Source of the DNA: Croceivirga sp. | GTDB lineage: Bacteria > Bacteroidota > Bacteroidia > Flavobacteriales > Flavobacteriaceae | Length of the DNA stretch: 64,000 nucleotides | NCBI GenBank assembly: GCA_028284665.1 | Contig: JANQRG010000011.1 | Coordinates: 62,001 to 126,000 of the forward strand | Direction of reading: 5' to 3' | Part shown: one piece after another, positions 54,976-63,668 of the stretch | How positions within the stretch are numbered: the first letter of the stretch is position 1 | How the letters are laid out: each line of letters opens with the position of its first letter | The notes under the pieces: model-generated | What the model was told of the DNA's origin: nothing | Database searches by the model: none | The model's input: the letters and a program-made list of their open reading frames with translations, nothing else | Translations under genes and position numbers: made by a program

Positions 54976-55698
54976 ATGAGAAACGTATGTATTATTGCCC
55001 TGCTATCACTTTCCATTACGGTAAGTGCCCAGTGGGGTAAGAAAGTCCGGGGAAATGGTAATGTCGTGACCATTGAACGTTCGGTAGGTGAGTACGATCA
55101 AATTGCCTCAGCGGGATGGTTTGATGTAGTCCTAGTTGATGGAAAAGAGGGTACAATTACCTTAAAAGGTGAAGAAAATCTTTTGGAGTATATCAAAACC
55201 GAAGTGAAAGACGGGAAGTTGGTCATCAAAAAGGAAAAAGGGGTGAATCTGCAATCTTCAGGATGGAGAAACGGAATAGAAATTACAATCCCGGTAGAAG
55301 AGATCAACGCTGTAAAACTTTCCGGTTCCGGAGATGTCGTCTCCAAAACCACACTAAAAGCCGATACCTTTAAGGCTTCATTGGCCGGTTCAGGCGATGT
55401 AGATCTTAAAGTGGCAGCCGACGAATTCAAAGCTTCCCTATCCGGTTCCGGGGATATGGTATTGTCTGGTTCTGCACGCTATTTCAGCGTTTCAGTGGCG
55501 GGTTCCGGAGATATTAAGGCCTTTGACCTGGAAGCAGATGTTGTTGAAGCCAACGTTTCCGGTAGCGCCGATCTTAAGGTAACGGCCAAACAGGAAATTA
55601 AAGCAAGAATTGCCGGTTCCGGGGATATCACCTACAAAGGAAACCCCGGTAAAATAGATACCAAAGCTTCCGGTTCTGGGGATATTTCCAGTTACTAA
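54976..55698 (+). CDS. GIN-domain (DUF2807) secreted protein, copy 1
   Basis: A 240-residue protein with a signal peptide (about 1-18) and a right-handed beta-helix formed by repeated SGSGD(I/V) turns, here at roughly every 18-20 residues. The N-terminal SVGEYDQIASAGWFDVVLVDGKEG segment is the head GIN-domain start. It is closely similar to the next protein in length and order of segments, so the two are a tandem duplication. Function unknown. Confidence 0.85.
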   Translation: MRNVCIIALLSLSITVSAQWGKKVRGNGNVVTIERSVGEYDQIASAGWFDVVLVDGKEGTITLKGEENLLEYIKTEVKDGKLVIKKEKGVNLQSSGWRNGIEITIPVEEINAVKLSGSGDVVSKTTLKADTFKASLAGSGDVDLKVAADEFKASLSGSGDMVLSGSARYFSVSVAGSGDIKAFDLEADVVEANVSGSADLKVTAKQEIKARIAGSGDITYKGNPGKIDTKASGSGDISSY

Positions 55699-55729
55699 AA
55701 CGACAACATTAACCGCAAAAAAGTATATC

Positions 55730-56452
55730 ATGAAAAAAGGACTCACTTTTATTATTGCCATAGCAATGGTGACATTGTCCCACGCCCAATGGAAAAGAGT
55801 TAAAGGAAACGGAAAAATGGTAACCCAGGAGCGTTCCGTTGGGGAATACGACTATGTTGCTTTAGCCGGATGGTTCGATGTAGAGCTGGTAGATGGGAAA
55901 GAAGGAGAGCTTACGCTAAAAGGAGAAGAGAATTTACTGGAGTATCTTAAAACCGAAGTGAAGGATGGTAAGCTTACGATTAAGCAAAAGAAAGGAGTTA
56001 GCCTTAAGCCTTCCAGTTGGAATGAAGGAATTACCATAATTGTACCTGTAGAAAGTGTGGATGGGGTATCTCTATCCGGATCCGGAGATATTGTTGGTAA
56101 AACTGTGTTGCAATCCGATAATTTTAAAACCGCTATTTCAGGATCAGGAGACATTACCCTGGAGGTTGAAGCCAAAAGTGTTGATGCTTCTATGTCAGGA
56201 TCGGGAGACATGAATCTTTCCGGAAAGGCAACTGATTTTGAAGTTTCGGTTTCCGGCTCAGGGGATATCAAAGCATATGACCTGTCAGCCGAATTTGTAG
56301 ATGCCCAGGTTTCTGGTTCTGCGGATATTAAAGTTACCGCCAATCAAACACTTAGGGCGCGGGTTTCCGGAAGCGGTGATATTACCTATAAAGGAAATCC
56401 AAAAAAGATCGATACCAAAAGTTCGGGCTCAGGGGATATTGAGAGCTACTAA
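55730..56452 (+). CDS. GIN-domain (DUF2807) secreted protein, copy 2
   Basis: A 240-residue paralogue of the preceding gene with the same length. The signal peptide is MKKGLTFIIAIAMVTLSHA, and the head domain and SGSGD repeats align with copy 1 from end to end. It is the last gene of the ECF operon and is followed by a terminator at 56505-56529. Having two copies suggests dosage or functional division; both have clear start codons and intact frames. Confidence 0.85.
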   Translation: MKKGLTFIIAIAMVTLSHAQWKRVKGNGKMVTQERSVGEYDYVALAGWFDVELVDGKEGELTLKGEENLLEYLKTEVKDGKLTIKQKKGVSLKPSSWNEGITIIVPVESVDGVSLSGSGDIVGKTVLQSDNFKTAISGSGDITLEVEAKSVDASMSGSGDMNLSGKATDFEVSVSGSGDIKAYDLSAEFVDAQVSGSADIKVTANQTLRARVSGSGDITYKGNPKKIDTKSSGSGDIESY

Positions 56453-56504
56453 AACCCTTTTGGTTCTGCTAAAAATAATCATCAACTCATCAATCAAAAA
56501 CAAC

Positions 56505-56529
56505 GCCCTGGCATTCGTCAGGGCTTTTT
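56505..56529. terminator. Bidirectional terminator between the ECF operon and UMF1 gene
   Basis: GCCCTG (56505-56510) pairs with CAGGGC (56519-56524) around an 8-base loop and is followed by five T residues on the plus strand. On the minus strand it overlaps the stop of the UMF1 gene (56518) and is followed by a T-rich run as well. It is well placed for both convergent transcripts. Confidence 0.8.
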
Positions 56530-57840
56530 CTTTACCCGTAAAAGCAGAAAAGCACCCATTAAGAAGAAGACACCCAAAAAAATTGCGGCATTGCGCATAC
56601 TTCCCGTTACCTGGGCAACAAAACCATATAGAAAGGTTCCGATGATAATTCCAATTTTCTCTGCAACATCGTAAAAGCTAAAGAAAGAGGCGGTATCCGT
56701 GGTCTCCGGTAGAAACTTGGAATACGTGGAACGGGATAATGCCTGGATACCTCCCATTACTATCCCAACAAGACCAGCAGCAATAAAAAAGTCGATTGGG
56801 GTTTTCAAAAAGTAGGCGTAGATACATAGTAAAAGCCAGAATAGATTTACCCAGATAAGGGTAGGGATATTGCCTATCTTTTTAGATAAGAATGCGGTTA
56901 AATAGGCCCCGCCGATGGCAATCAACTGAATAATAAGTATACTGGCAATAAGTCCGATTTGTCTGAAATCATCGGAGCCCCAGTCAATTTCTTCTTCGCC
57001 AAAATAGGTAGCGATTAACATGATGGTTTGCACCGCCATACTGTAAGTGAAAAAAGCACCTAAATAACGTTTCAACCTGGTTTCGGTCTCTAACTGTTTC
57101 CACACACTTTTCAACTCTCTAAAACCATTCAGGACCACATTTTTTCGTTCCCCTTCCCTTTTGTAGCCCTTTGGAAGATGCTTGAAGGTATATTGGCTAA
57201 AAAGGGCCCACCAAACCCCTACCGTTACAAAAGAGTATTTCATGGCTTTTACGGCAGCTGGCTCCGCGGGAGTATCTTCTATGCTAAACAGGTCAGGATA
57301 CATCACCATTCCCAGATTGACTATCAACAGAATTACACTCCCTATATACCCTAGCGCAAATCCTTTAGCGCTAATTCCATCTTGTTGTTCGGGAAACGCG
57401 ATATCCGGCAAATAGGAATTGTTGATGGCAAAGCTGACCCAAAATCCTACTAAACCAAAAAAGTAACAGGCAAGTCCCAAATAAATGTATTCAAGAGAAA
57501 ACCAAAATAATCCTATACAGGAAGCCGCTCCCAGGTAACAAAAGAATTTCAGAAAGATCCTTTTGTTCCCCAAATAGTCGGCAATACCGGAAACCAGGGG
57601 GGTAATAAGGGCTATGAATACAAAGGCCGCCGAGGTTACGTAACTGATCAAAGGAGCCCGGGCGATCTCCCCGCCAAAAACCGTTACTTTTTCGATACCG
57701 GCGGTCCTGAATAGTGCCCCATAGAAAATAGGGAAAATTGCCGAAGAGATGACCAAACTGTATACCGAATTGGCCCAATCGTAGAAGGCCCATGCGTTAA
57801 GTAACCTTTTGTTGCCCTTTAAAGCAAATACTTTTGTCAT
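56518..57840 (-). CDS. UMF1/Atg22-like MFS transporter
   Basis: A 440-residue membrane protein with about 11-12 helices. The N-terminus WAFYDWANSVYSLVISS is the hallmark of the UMF1 (Atg22-like) family of MFS transporters, and the IQALSRSTYSKFLP segment is the internal MFS-like loop motif. In yeast Atg22 exports amino acids from the vacuole; the bacterial substrate is not known. The gene is monocistronic and an intrinsic-terminator-like hairpin lies in its leader (57854-57884). Confidence 0.88.
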   Translation of the reverse strand: MTKVFALKGNKRLLNAWAFYDWANSVYSLVISSAIFPIFYGALFRTAGIEKVTVFGGEIARAPLISYVTSAAFVFIALITPLVSGIADYLGNKRIFLKFFCYLGAASCIGLFWFSLEYIYLGLACYFFGLVGFWVSFAINNSYLPDIAFPEQQDGISAKGFALGYIGSVILLIVNLGMVMYPDLFSIEDTPAEPAAVKAMKYSFVTVGVWWALFSQYTFKHLPKGYKREGERKNVVLNGFRELKSVWKQLETETRLKRYLGAFFTYSMAVQTIMLIATYFGEEEIDWGSDDFRQIGLIASILIIQLIAIGGAYLTAFLSKKIGNIPTLIWVNLFWLLLCIYAYFLKTPIDFFIAAGLVGIVMGGIQALSRSTYSKFLPETTDTASFFSFYDVAEKIGIIIGTFLYGFVAQVTGSMRNAAIFLGVFFLMGAFLLLRVKKKP

Positions 57841-57853
57841 CGCCTAAAAATAA

Positions 57854-57884
57854 AAAAAGCTGTTCGACATTAGAACAGCTTTTT
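57854..57884 (-). promoter_or_regulatory. Terminator-like hairpin in the UMF1 gene leader
   Basis: AAAAAGCTGTTC and GAACAGCTTTTT form a perfect 12-bp inverted repeat with a 7-base loop (57854-57865, 57873-57884). On the minus strand it is followed by seven T residues and ends 13 bases before the UMF1 ATG. No gene lies upstream on that strand, so it either attenuates UMF1 transcription or is the relic of a lost upstream gene. Confidence 0.6.
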
Positions 57885-58305
57885 GATTATTTAATTTTTA
57901 CTTGTTGAAAAGAAGTAATCCCAAATTTTGCCGCTTCCTTTCAAAAATCATCAGTTGGATAGAAAATTTTGCTTTGTTTTATGCCCAACTCAACTTCATT
58001 AGCGTGAACTCACGTTAATTAGTAATCAGCACATGGAAGAAAGCATATTACATCCTACAAAACATTTATGCTAAAGACTCATGAATTGCCTTTTGAAATT
58101 TGAGAAATTCAGTTGGATAATCAATCGGTTGCATTGGATACGTTAAAGACGAACACAACTCATAAGTTCACTGTTGACAAAACTTCTCAAACTCTCTTCA
58201 TGTGAAAATAAGTATTTGCTAAGAAAAAGTGACGAAATTTAAAATTTGGGGTCAATATGAATGAACGGAATTTTATAACTTATTCGTCAAATAAAATTAT
58301 GAGCT
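57885..58305. other. AT-rich 421-bp intergenic region with a palindrome
   Basis: No gene is visible on either strand. The region is richer in A/T than most of the window. It holds the divergent upstream regions of the UMF1 and M48 genes. The palindrome TTAGCGTGA-AC-TCACGTTAA (57999-58018) is a 9-bp imperfect dyad with one T-G pair; it could be an operator. No TTTG-N19-TAnnTTTG is exact on either strand. Confidence 0.5.
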
Positions 58306-59142
58306 ATGTGCTATAAAAAAGCAATAAGCCTTTTGGCTGTATGCCTTATGATAATGGGCTGTGCCACGAACCCATTTACCGGACAACAAACAATAGCATT
58401 AGTATCTAACAACCAGTTATTCCCATCATCATTTGCACAGTACAATCAGATACTTAGTGAAAACAAGGTTGTCACTGGGACTAAGGAATCCGAAATGCTT
58501 GAACGAGTGGGACAACGTATAGCAGTTGCTGCTGAACGTTTTTTAAGTGCGAATGGATATCAAGGTTACACGAAAGATTATAAATGGGAGTATGCACTCA
58601 TTCAATCAGAGCAGGTAAACGCATGGGCTATGCCAGGTGGAAAAATTGCTTTTTATACTGGAATATTCCCTGTAGCTGCCAGTGAAACTGGGATAGCTGT
58701 TATCATGGCACACGAAGTAGCTCACATCTTAGCAAATCATGGTCAACAACGCATGAGCAAAGGTCTATTACAGCAATTAGGTGGTATTGGTGTTGCTTTG
58801 GCCACCAGTAATGAAGACCCTCGGACACAGCAAATCTGGATGCAAGCCTATGGTGTTGGTTCTACAGTTGGTGTTATGTTACCATATAGCAGAGCTCATG
58901 AAAATGAAGCTGATGAAATTGGACAACTTCTTATGGCTATCGCTGGCTATGATCCTTATGAAGCTGTTGAACTTTGGAAACGTATGAATGCGCTTAGTAA
59001 TGGTCAAAGTCCACCAGCGTTTTTGAGTACTCACCCTCATAGCTTAGACCGAATGGAAAACTTAAGAAAAAAGGCGGATTTTGCGATTAACGAAGCTAAA
59101 AAGTTCGGAGTAACTTCGTTTAAAACAGTTACACCATTTTAA
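58306..59142 (+). CDS. M48-family lipoprotein metallopeptidase
   Basis: A 278-residue periplasmic or outer-membrane lipoprotein peptidase. The lipobox is MGCA with C19. The zinc motif HEVAH (H136, E137, H140) and the downstream ligand in ENEADEIG near residue 203 mark peptidase family M48, as in LoiP or BepA, which cut misfolded outer-membrane proteins. The C-terminal tetratricopeptide domain of BepA is absent. The gene and its upstream region look more AT-rich than the neighbouring genes, which may reflect acquisition. Confidence 0.88.
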   Translation: MCYKKAISLLAVCLMIMGCATNPFTGQQTIALVSNNQLFPSSFAQYNQILSENKVVTGTKESEMLERVGQRIAVAAERFLSANGYQGYTKDYKWEYALIQSEQVNAWAMPGGKIAFYTGIFPVAASETGIAVIMAHEVAHILANHGQQRMSKGLLQQLGGIGVALATSNEDPRTQQIWMQAYGVGSTVGVMLPYSRAHENEADEIGQLLMAIAGYDPYEAVELWKRMNALSNGQSPPAFLSTHPHSLDRMENLRKKADFAINEAKKFGVTSFKTVTPF

Positions 59143-59252
59143 AAAGGAGACTTAGTAATGCTAGTTTGCCTTACCAGCTGTTCTTAAGGGCGTAGCTTTT
59201 GTATTGCTACAATTGGTTGCATTCCATTATTTATTAGCCCAATACCAAAAAA

Positions 59253-61652
59253 TTACGCTCCAAAGACGTGAAGTTCAGTCATATCCTTGTTCACCTCAAT
59301 ACTTGCATTTCCGTCGTATTTTAGCGTTTTCAGATCCACTTCTTCATTATCCACCTCTATCTTGCCAATCTTAAACGGAAGGCCGTGAAACTGTATTTTG
59401 AAGGTATCATACGTAGTGGTAAAGCTACCGTCTTTGAACTGCTGAATGATCAATTCATTATCCTTACCCTTTAATCTGAAATTTCGAAGGCTATATCTCC
59501 CTTTCTTATGATCAAATCCTTCCAATTGATCTTCATAAATAGTGGATTTTTCTGTTCCTGCTTTGTAATACACATCGATTTTTAATTCCGTAATATCCTT
59601 TTCCCCTACATACTGTTGAACGGGGTACTTAGGAATCATGGCCCCCTCTTTTATGAACAATGGAATCTTCTCTAAAGGGGCAGAAACCCATTTTTCTACT
59701 TTCCCATCTATCTTTTCTTCGGTCCAATAGTTGTACCATTTCCCTTTTGGGATATACATCCTTCTCCCATGAGAATTGGGTTCCTGAACAGGACATACCA
59801 AAATGTGCTCTCCAAATAAAAACTCATCGGTTCTAAAATGAGTTTGTGGGTCTTCCTGATCGTAATACACCAAAGATTGCAACATGGGTATACCGTTGGT
59901 TACATACTTATAGAAGGTGGTATACAGATAGGGAAGTAACTGATACCGCAATTCAATATACTTCCTAACGATATTGGTAATTTCATCTCCAAAAGACCAG
60001 GGTTCCTGATCTCCATGATCCCCACTGGAATGTACCCTACAGAAAGGATGGAAGACACCCAATTGTATCCATCTTGCAAATAATTCTCCGTTGGGTTGCT
60101 CTGCAAATCCACCGATATCGGAACCAACAAAGGAGTAGCCACTCATGCACATCCGTTGCATTTGTACATTGGCTATCCAAAGATGCTCCCAGGTGGCAAC
60201 ATTATCTCCGGTCCAGGTGGCACAATACCGTTGTGTTCCCGCGTAAGCCGCTCGCGTCAAAACAAAAGGCCGTTTCGGAAAAGTATATTTTTTTAATCCG
60301 CTGTAGGTAGCCCGGACCATTTGCATTCCATATACGTTGTGTGCCTTTCTGTGGCTACAGGGATGCCCATCGTAATTGTGTCTGACATCCAGGTTGGCGG
60401 TTTTGGTGGGGACTTCCATCACTGCCGGCTCATTCATATCATTCCAAACCCCATGTACTCCTACCTCGGCAATCATTTCCTTGTATAACCCTGCCCACCA
60501 TTCCCGAACTTCAGGGTCAGTGAAATCCGGAAATTTACAGTCCCCGGGCCATACCTTGCCTTTGAAGTGGGGACCATCCGCTCTTTTACAGAAATAATCG
60601 TTATCCATCGCCTGCTTGTACACCCAATAATCCCGATCTATTTTAAGTCCTGGATCGATCATGGTTACCGTTTTAAAACCATCGGTTTCCAGTTCAGCGA
60701 TCATTTTTTTCGGATTTGGAAATCTCCTGTGGTTCCAGGTAAAACAGCGAAAGCCTTCCATATAATCGATATCCAGGTAAATCGCATCACACGGAATTTG
60801 GAGTTTTCGAAAGTTTGCCGCTAGTTGCTTCACCCTTTTTTCCGGATAATAGCTCCACTTGGACTGATGAAAACCTAAAGCCCACATTGGAGGCAATTCG
60901 GGAACCCCGGTCAAATCAGTATAAGCCTCAACTACCTGGGAAATCTTAGGGCCATAGAAGAAGTAATAATTCATCTCCCCTCCGTCTGCCCAAAAACTCG
61001 TTAGATTTCTACGCTCATGCGCAAAATCAAAATAGGAACCGAAAGAGTTATCAAAGAAAATCCCGTAGGCAATGTCACTGTGTAATCCCACATAGAACGG
61101 AATTGCTTTATATAACGGTTCCTGATCCTTGCCGTAAGCATAGGAATCGGTGACCCAATTCGATATGCGCTTCCCTTTTAAGTTCGTATGAGAAGCCTTG
61201 TCACCCATTCCGTAAAAACTCTCTCCGGACTGGGTAACTTTGGTCATTTTTACAATGTTCCCCCCGTAATCATAGTTTTCTTCCCAATGAAAACCCGCAT
61301 CATCTTCACTAATCATGTTATCCTCCAAATCCATTATCTGGATCTTCAGATCACTTTTGTTGATATATATCTTGATCTTTGAGGTTTCAATGACGTATGT
61401 CGGAATATCGTCTTGTACCTCAAGTTTGTTATATCCGGTAATAACCTCTTTGCTAATGGCATACGAAAAATCGGGTTCAAAAACATGCTCTGTTGCATAT
61501 CGAAAACGCACCATGCTATCCCGCATTACCGTCAGCTCCAGAATTACCCCGTTTTGCGTGGTAAAATAAAATCTATCATTATCCTGCTTAAAATCAACAA
61601 CACGATTGGGAAAAAGATTCCCTCTTCGATCCAGTTCAGTATTGGTAATCAT
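59253..61652 (-). CDS. Glycoside hydrolase family 31 alpha-glucosidase
   Basis: A 799-residue GH31 enzyme. The catalytic nucleophile is D405 in the WNDMNEP motif, the acid/base region is near GSDIGGF, and the FSYAISKEVI and galactose-mutarotase-like N-terminal domain are visible. It lacks an obvious signal peptide and so is probably cytoplasmic, acting on alpha-glucan oligosaccharides or related glycosides. It is separated from glgB by 103 bases containing two perfect palindromes and may be on the same transcript. Confidence 0.92.
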   Translation of the reverse strand: MITNTELDRRGNLFPNRVVDFKQDNDRFYFTTQNGVILELTVMRDSMVRFRYATEHVFEPDFSYAISKEVITGYNKLEVQDDIPTYVIETSKIKIYINKSDLKIQIMDLEDNMISEDDAGFHWEENYDYGGNIVKMTKVTQSGESFYGMGDKASHTNLKGKRISNWVTDSYAYGKDQEPLYKAIPFYVGLHSDIAYGIFFDNSFGSYFDFAHERRNLTSFWADGGEMNYYFFYGPKISQVVEAYTDLTGVPELPPMWALGFHQSKWSYYPEKRVKQLAANFRKLQIPCDAIYLDIDYMEGFRCFTWNHRRFPNPKKMIAELETDGFKTVTMIDPGLKIDRDYWVYKQAMDNDYFCKRADGPHFKGKVWPGDCKFPDFTDPEVREWWAGLYKEMIAEVGVHGVWNDMNEPAVMEVPTKTANLDVRHNYDGHPCSHRKAHNVYGMQMVRATYSGLKKYTFPKRPFVLTRAAYAGTQRYCATWTGDNVATWEHLWIANVQMQRMCMSGYSFVGSDIGGFAEQPNGELFARWIQLGVFHPFCRVHSSGDHGDQEPWSFGDEITNIVRKYIELRYQLLPYLYTTFYKYVTNGIPMLQSLVYYDQEDPQTHFRTDEFLFGEHILVCPVQEPNSHGRRMYIPKGKWYNYWTEEKIDGKVEKWVSAPLEKIPLFIKEGAMIPKYPVQQYVGEKDITELKIDVYYKAGTEKSTIYEDQLEGFDHKKGRYSLRNFRLKGKDNELIIQQFKDGSFTTTYDTFKIQFHGLPFKIGKIEVDNEEVDLKTLKYDGNASIEVNKDMTELHVFGA

Positions 61653-61711
61653 ATGATGGAACTATTTAGTATCCGCAAAAAAAGCATTTTCACAGGAAAT
61701 AAGGAAAACTT

Positions 61712-61744
61712 CTTGTTAACAAGTACTTTACTATAACGTTATAG
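61712..61744. promoter_or_regulatory. Two perfect palindromes upstream of the GH31 gene
   Basis: CTTGTTAACAAG (61712-61723, 12 bp) and CTATAACGTTATAG (61731-61744, 14 bp) are perfect inverted repeats, 19-20 bases apart centre to centre. The second has the central CG typical of LacI-family operators. They lie in the 103 bases before the GH31 start, so they probably govern GH31 or a GH31-proximal promoter. Confidence 0.5.
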
Positions 61745-61755
61745 CTGTGTATATG

Positions 61756-63651
61756 CTACTTATAAATAAGGATACTTAAAGGTGGAAGGGGTATTTCAAT
61801 TGAATATTCGCGACCGTTCCATTCTTTTTGAGAGGGTTTGACGGTCTTTTTTCCTATCCCGGAGCCACCAAATTGGGAATCATCGCTGTTAAATAAGAGC
61901 TTCAGTTGTTTGTTTTTCGGAACACCTACGCGATACTTTTCCCGTGCTACCGGGGTAAAGTTCGCAACAATTACAAGATCGTTCGCAGGATCGTGTCCCT
62001 TGCGGATGTAGGTAAGTACTGAATTTTCAGCATCGTTCCATTCTATCCATTCAAAACCTTCCGGACTAAACTGTTTTTCAAAAAGCGCCGGCTCCTTTTT
62101 GTAAATAGCGTTTAGACCCTGAACGAGCTTTTGGATTCCCTGATGCAAATCGTAGGTAAGCAGATGCCAATCCAAACTATGTAAAAAATTCCACTCAGAA
62201 GTCTGCCCGAATTCCCCTCCCATAAACAACAGTTTCGCTCCGGGATGGGTATACATATACCCATACAACAACCTGAGATTCGCAAATCGCTGCCATTCAT
62301 CACCCGGCATACGGTAGATAAGGGAGTTTTTTCCATATACCACCTCATCATGTGAAAAGGGAAGCATAAAATTCTCGGTGAACGCATAGGTCATACTAAA
62401 GGTGATATCACCTTGATGGTGTTTACGATGTACAGGTTCTTTTTTGAAGTATTCCAGGGTATCATGCATCCATCCCATCATCCACTTCATACCAAAACCC
62501 AGCCCTCCAAAATGTACTGGTTTGGTTACCCCGGAAAAAGCGGTGGATTCTTCGGCTATGGTCTGTATCCCTTTAAAGCTCGCATATACCTCCTGGTTCA
62601 TCTCCCGAATAAAGGACATGGCTTCCAAATTCTCGTTGTTGCCATACATATTGGGCTCCCATTCCCCATCTTCCCGGGAATAATCCAGGTATAGCATAGA
62701 GGCGACCGCATCTACGCGTAATCCGTCAGCGTGATACTGATCCAACCAAAACACGGCATTGCTTATCAAAAAAGCCCGGACCTCATTTCTTCCATAATTA
62801 AAGATCAGACTTTTCCAATCCGGGTGGTATCCCTTTCTTCTGTCGGGATGCTCATAGAGATGGGATCCGTCAAAAAAACCAAGACCGTGTGCATCTTCCG
62901 GGAAATGGGAAGGTACCCAATCCAGGATTACGCCTATCCCAGCCTGATGGAATTTATCCACCAAAAGCTTAAAATCCTCCGGTTTTCCAAAACGGGAGGT
63001 GGGCGCAAAATACCCTGTTAATTGATAGCCCCATGAAGGATCAAATGGATATTCCATAATGGGCATAAACTCCACATGTGTAAAACCCATCTTTTTGACG
63101 TAGTCCACAAATTCTTCCGAGGCATCCACATACGAAAGGGATTCCCAGCCATTCTTTTTCTTCCAGGAGCCTAAATGCACTTCATAGACTGCATAGGGTT
63201 TATCCAGGCCGTTATGCCCTTCCCGAGTATCCATCCACTTTTGGTCATTCCATTGGTATTGGGCATCCCAAACGATGGAAGCTGTTTTTGGCGGTTGTTC
63301 ACAATAACGGGCAAAGGGGTCTGCCTTCTCTGTTTTTATATCGTTGTTATGGGAATGTATTTTATACTTGTATTTAGTGCCTTGCTCAATACCTGGTATA
63401 AAGCCCTCCCAAATTCCACTGGCATCCCATCTTACCAATAGCTTGTGATCGCCTTCAACCCAATAATTAAAATCCCCAACTACCGAGACCGCTTTAGCAG
63501 AAGGTGCCCAAACCGCAAAATACGTGCCTTTTACGCCATCAACTTCCGTTAAATGCGACCCTAATTTCTCATAAAGCCTGTAATGTTTACCGGCTTTGAA
63601 CAAATTGATATCAAATTCTGTGAATAAACTATGTGGTATTACGTTTGCCAT
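61756..63651 (-). CDS. glgB: 1,4-alpha-glucan branching enzyme
   Basis: A 631-residue GH13 enzyme that makes alpha-1,6 branches in glycogen. It has an N-terminal CBM48 domain (about 45-140), DWVPSHFP, the nucleophile Asp in GLRVDAVASML, the acid Glu in TIAEESTAF and the final Asp in LPFSHDEVVYG. The frame is open to 63714, but the ATG at 63651 (MANVIPHSLFTEFD) gives the expected N-terminus and leaves a 17-base gap to the upstream gene. It should pair with a maltokinase in the GlgE-type pathway. Confidence 0.95.
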   Translation of the reverse strand: MANVIPHSLFTEFDINLFKAGKHYRLYEKLGSHLTEVDGVKGTYFAVWAPSAKAVSVVGDFNYWVEGDHKLLVRWDASGIWEGFIPGIEQGTKYKYKIHSHNNDIKTEKADPFARYCEQPPKTASIVWDAQYQWNDQKWMDTREGHNGLDKPYAVYEVHLGSWKKKNGWESLSYVDASEEFVDYVKKMGFTHVEFMPIMEYPFDPSWGYQLTGYFAPTSRFGKPEDFKLLVDKFHQAGIGVILDWVPSHFPEDAHGLGFFDGSHLYEHPDRRKGYHPDWKSLIFNYGRNEVRAFLISNAVFWLDQYHADGLRVDAVASMLYLDYSREDGEWEPNMYGNNENLEAMSFIREMNQEVYASFKGIQTIAEESTAFSGVTKPVHFGGLGFGMKWMMGWMHDTLEYFKKEPVHRKHHQGDITFSMTYAFTENFMLPFSHDEVVYGKNSLIYRMPGDEWQRFANLRLLYGYMYTHPGAKLLFMGGEFGQTSEWNFLHSLDWHLLTYDLHQGIQKLVQGLNAIYKKEPALFEKQFSPEGFEWIEWNDAENSVLTYIRKGHDPANDLVIVANFTPVAREKYRVGVPKNKQLKLLFNSDDSQFGGSGIGKKTVKPSQKEWNGREYSIEIPLPPLSILIYK

Positions 63652-63668
63652 TTTTGTTTTTTGTTTCG

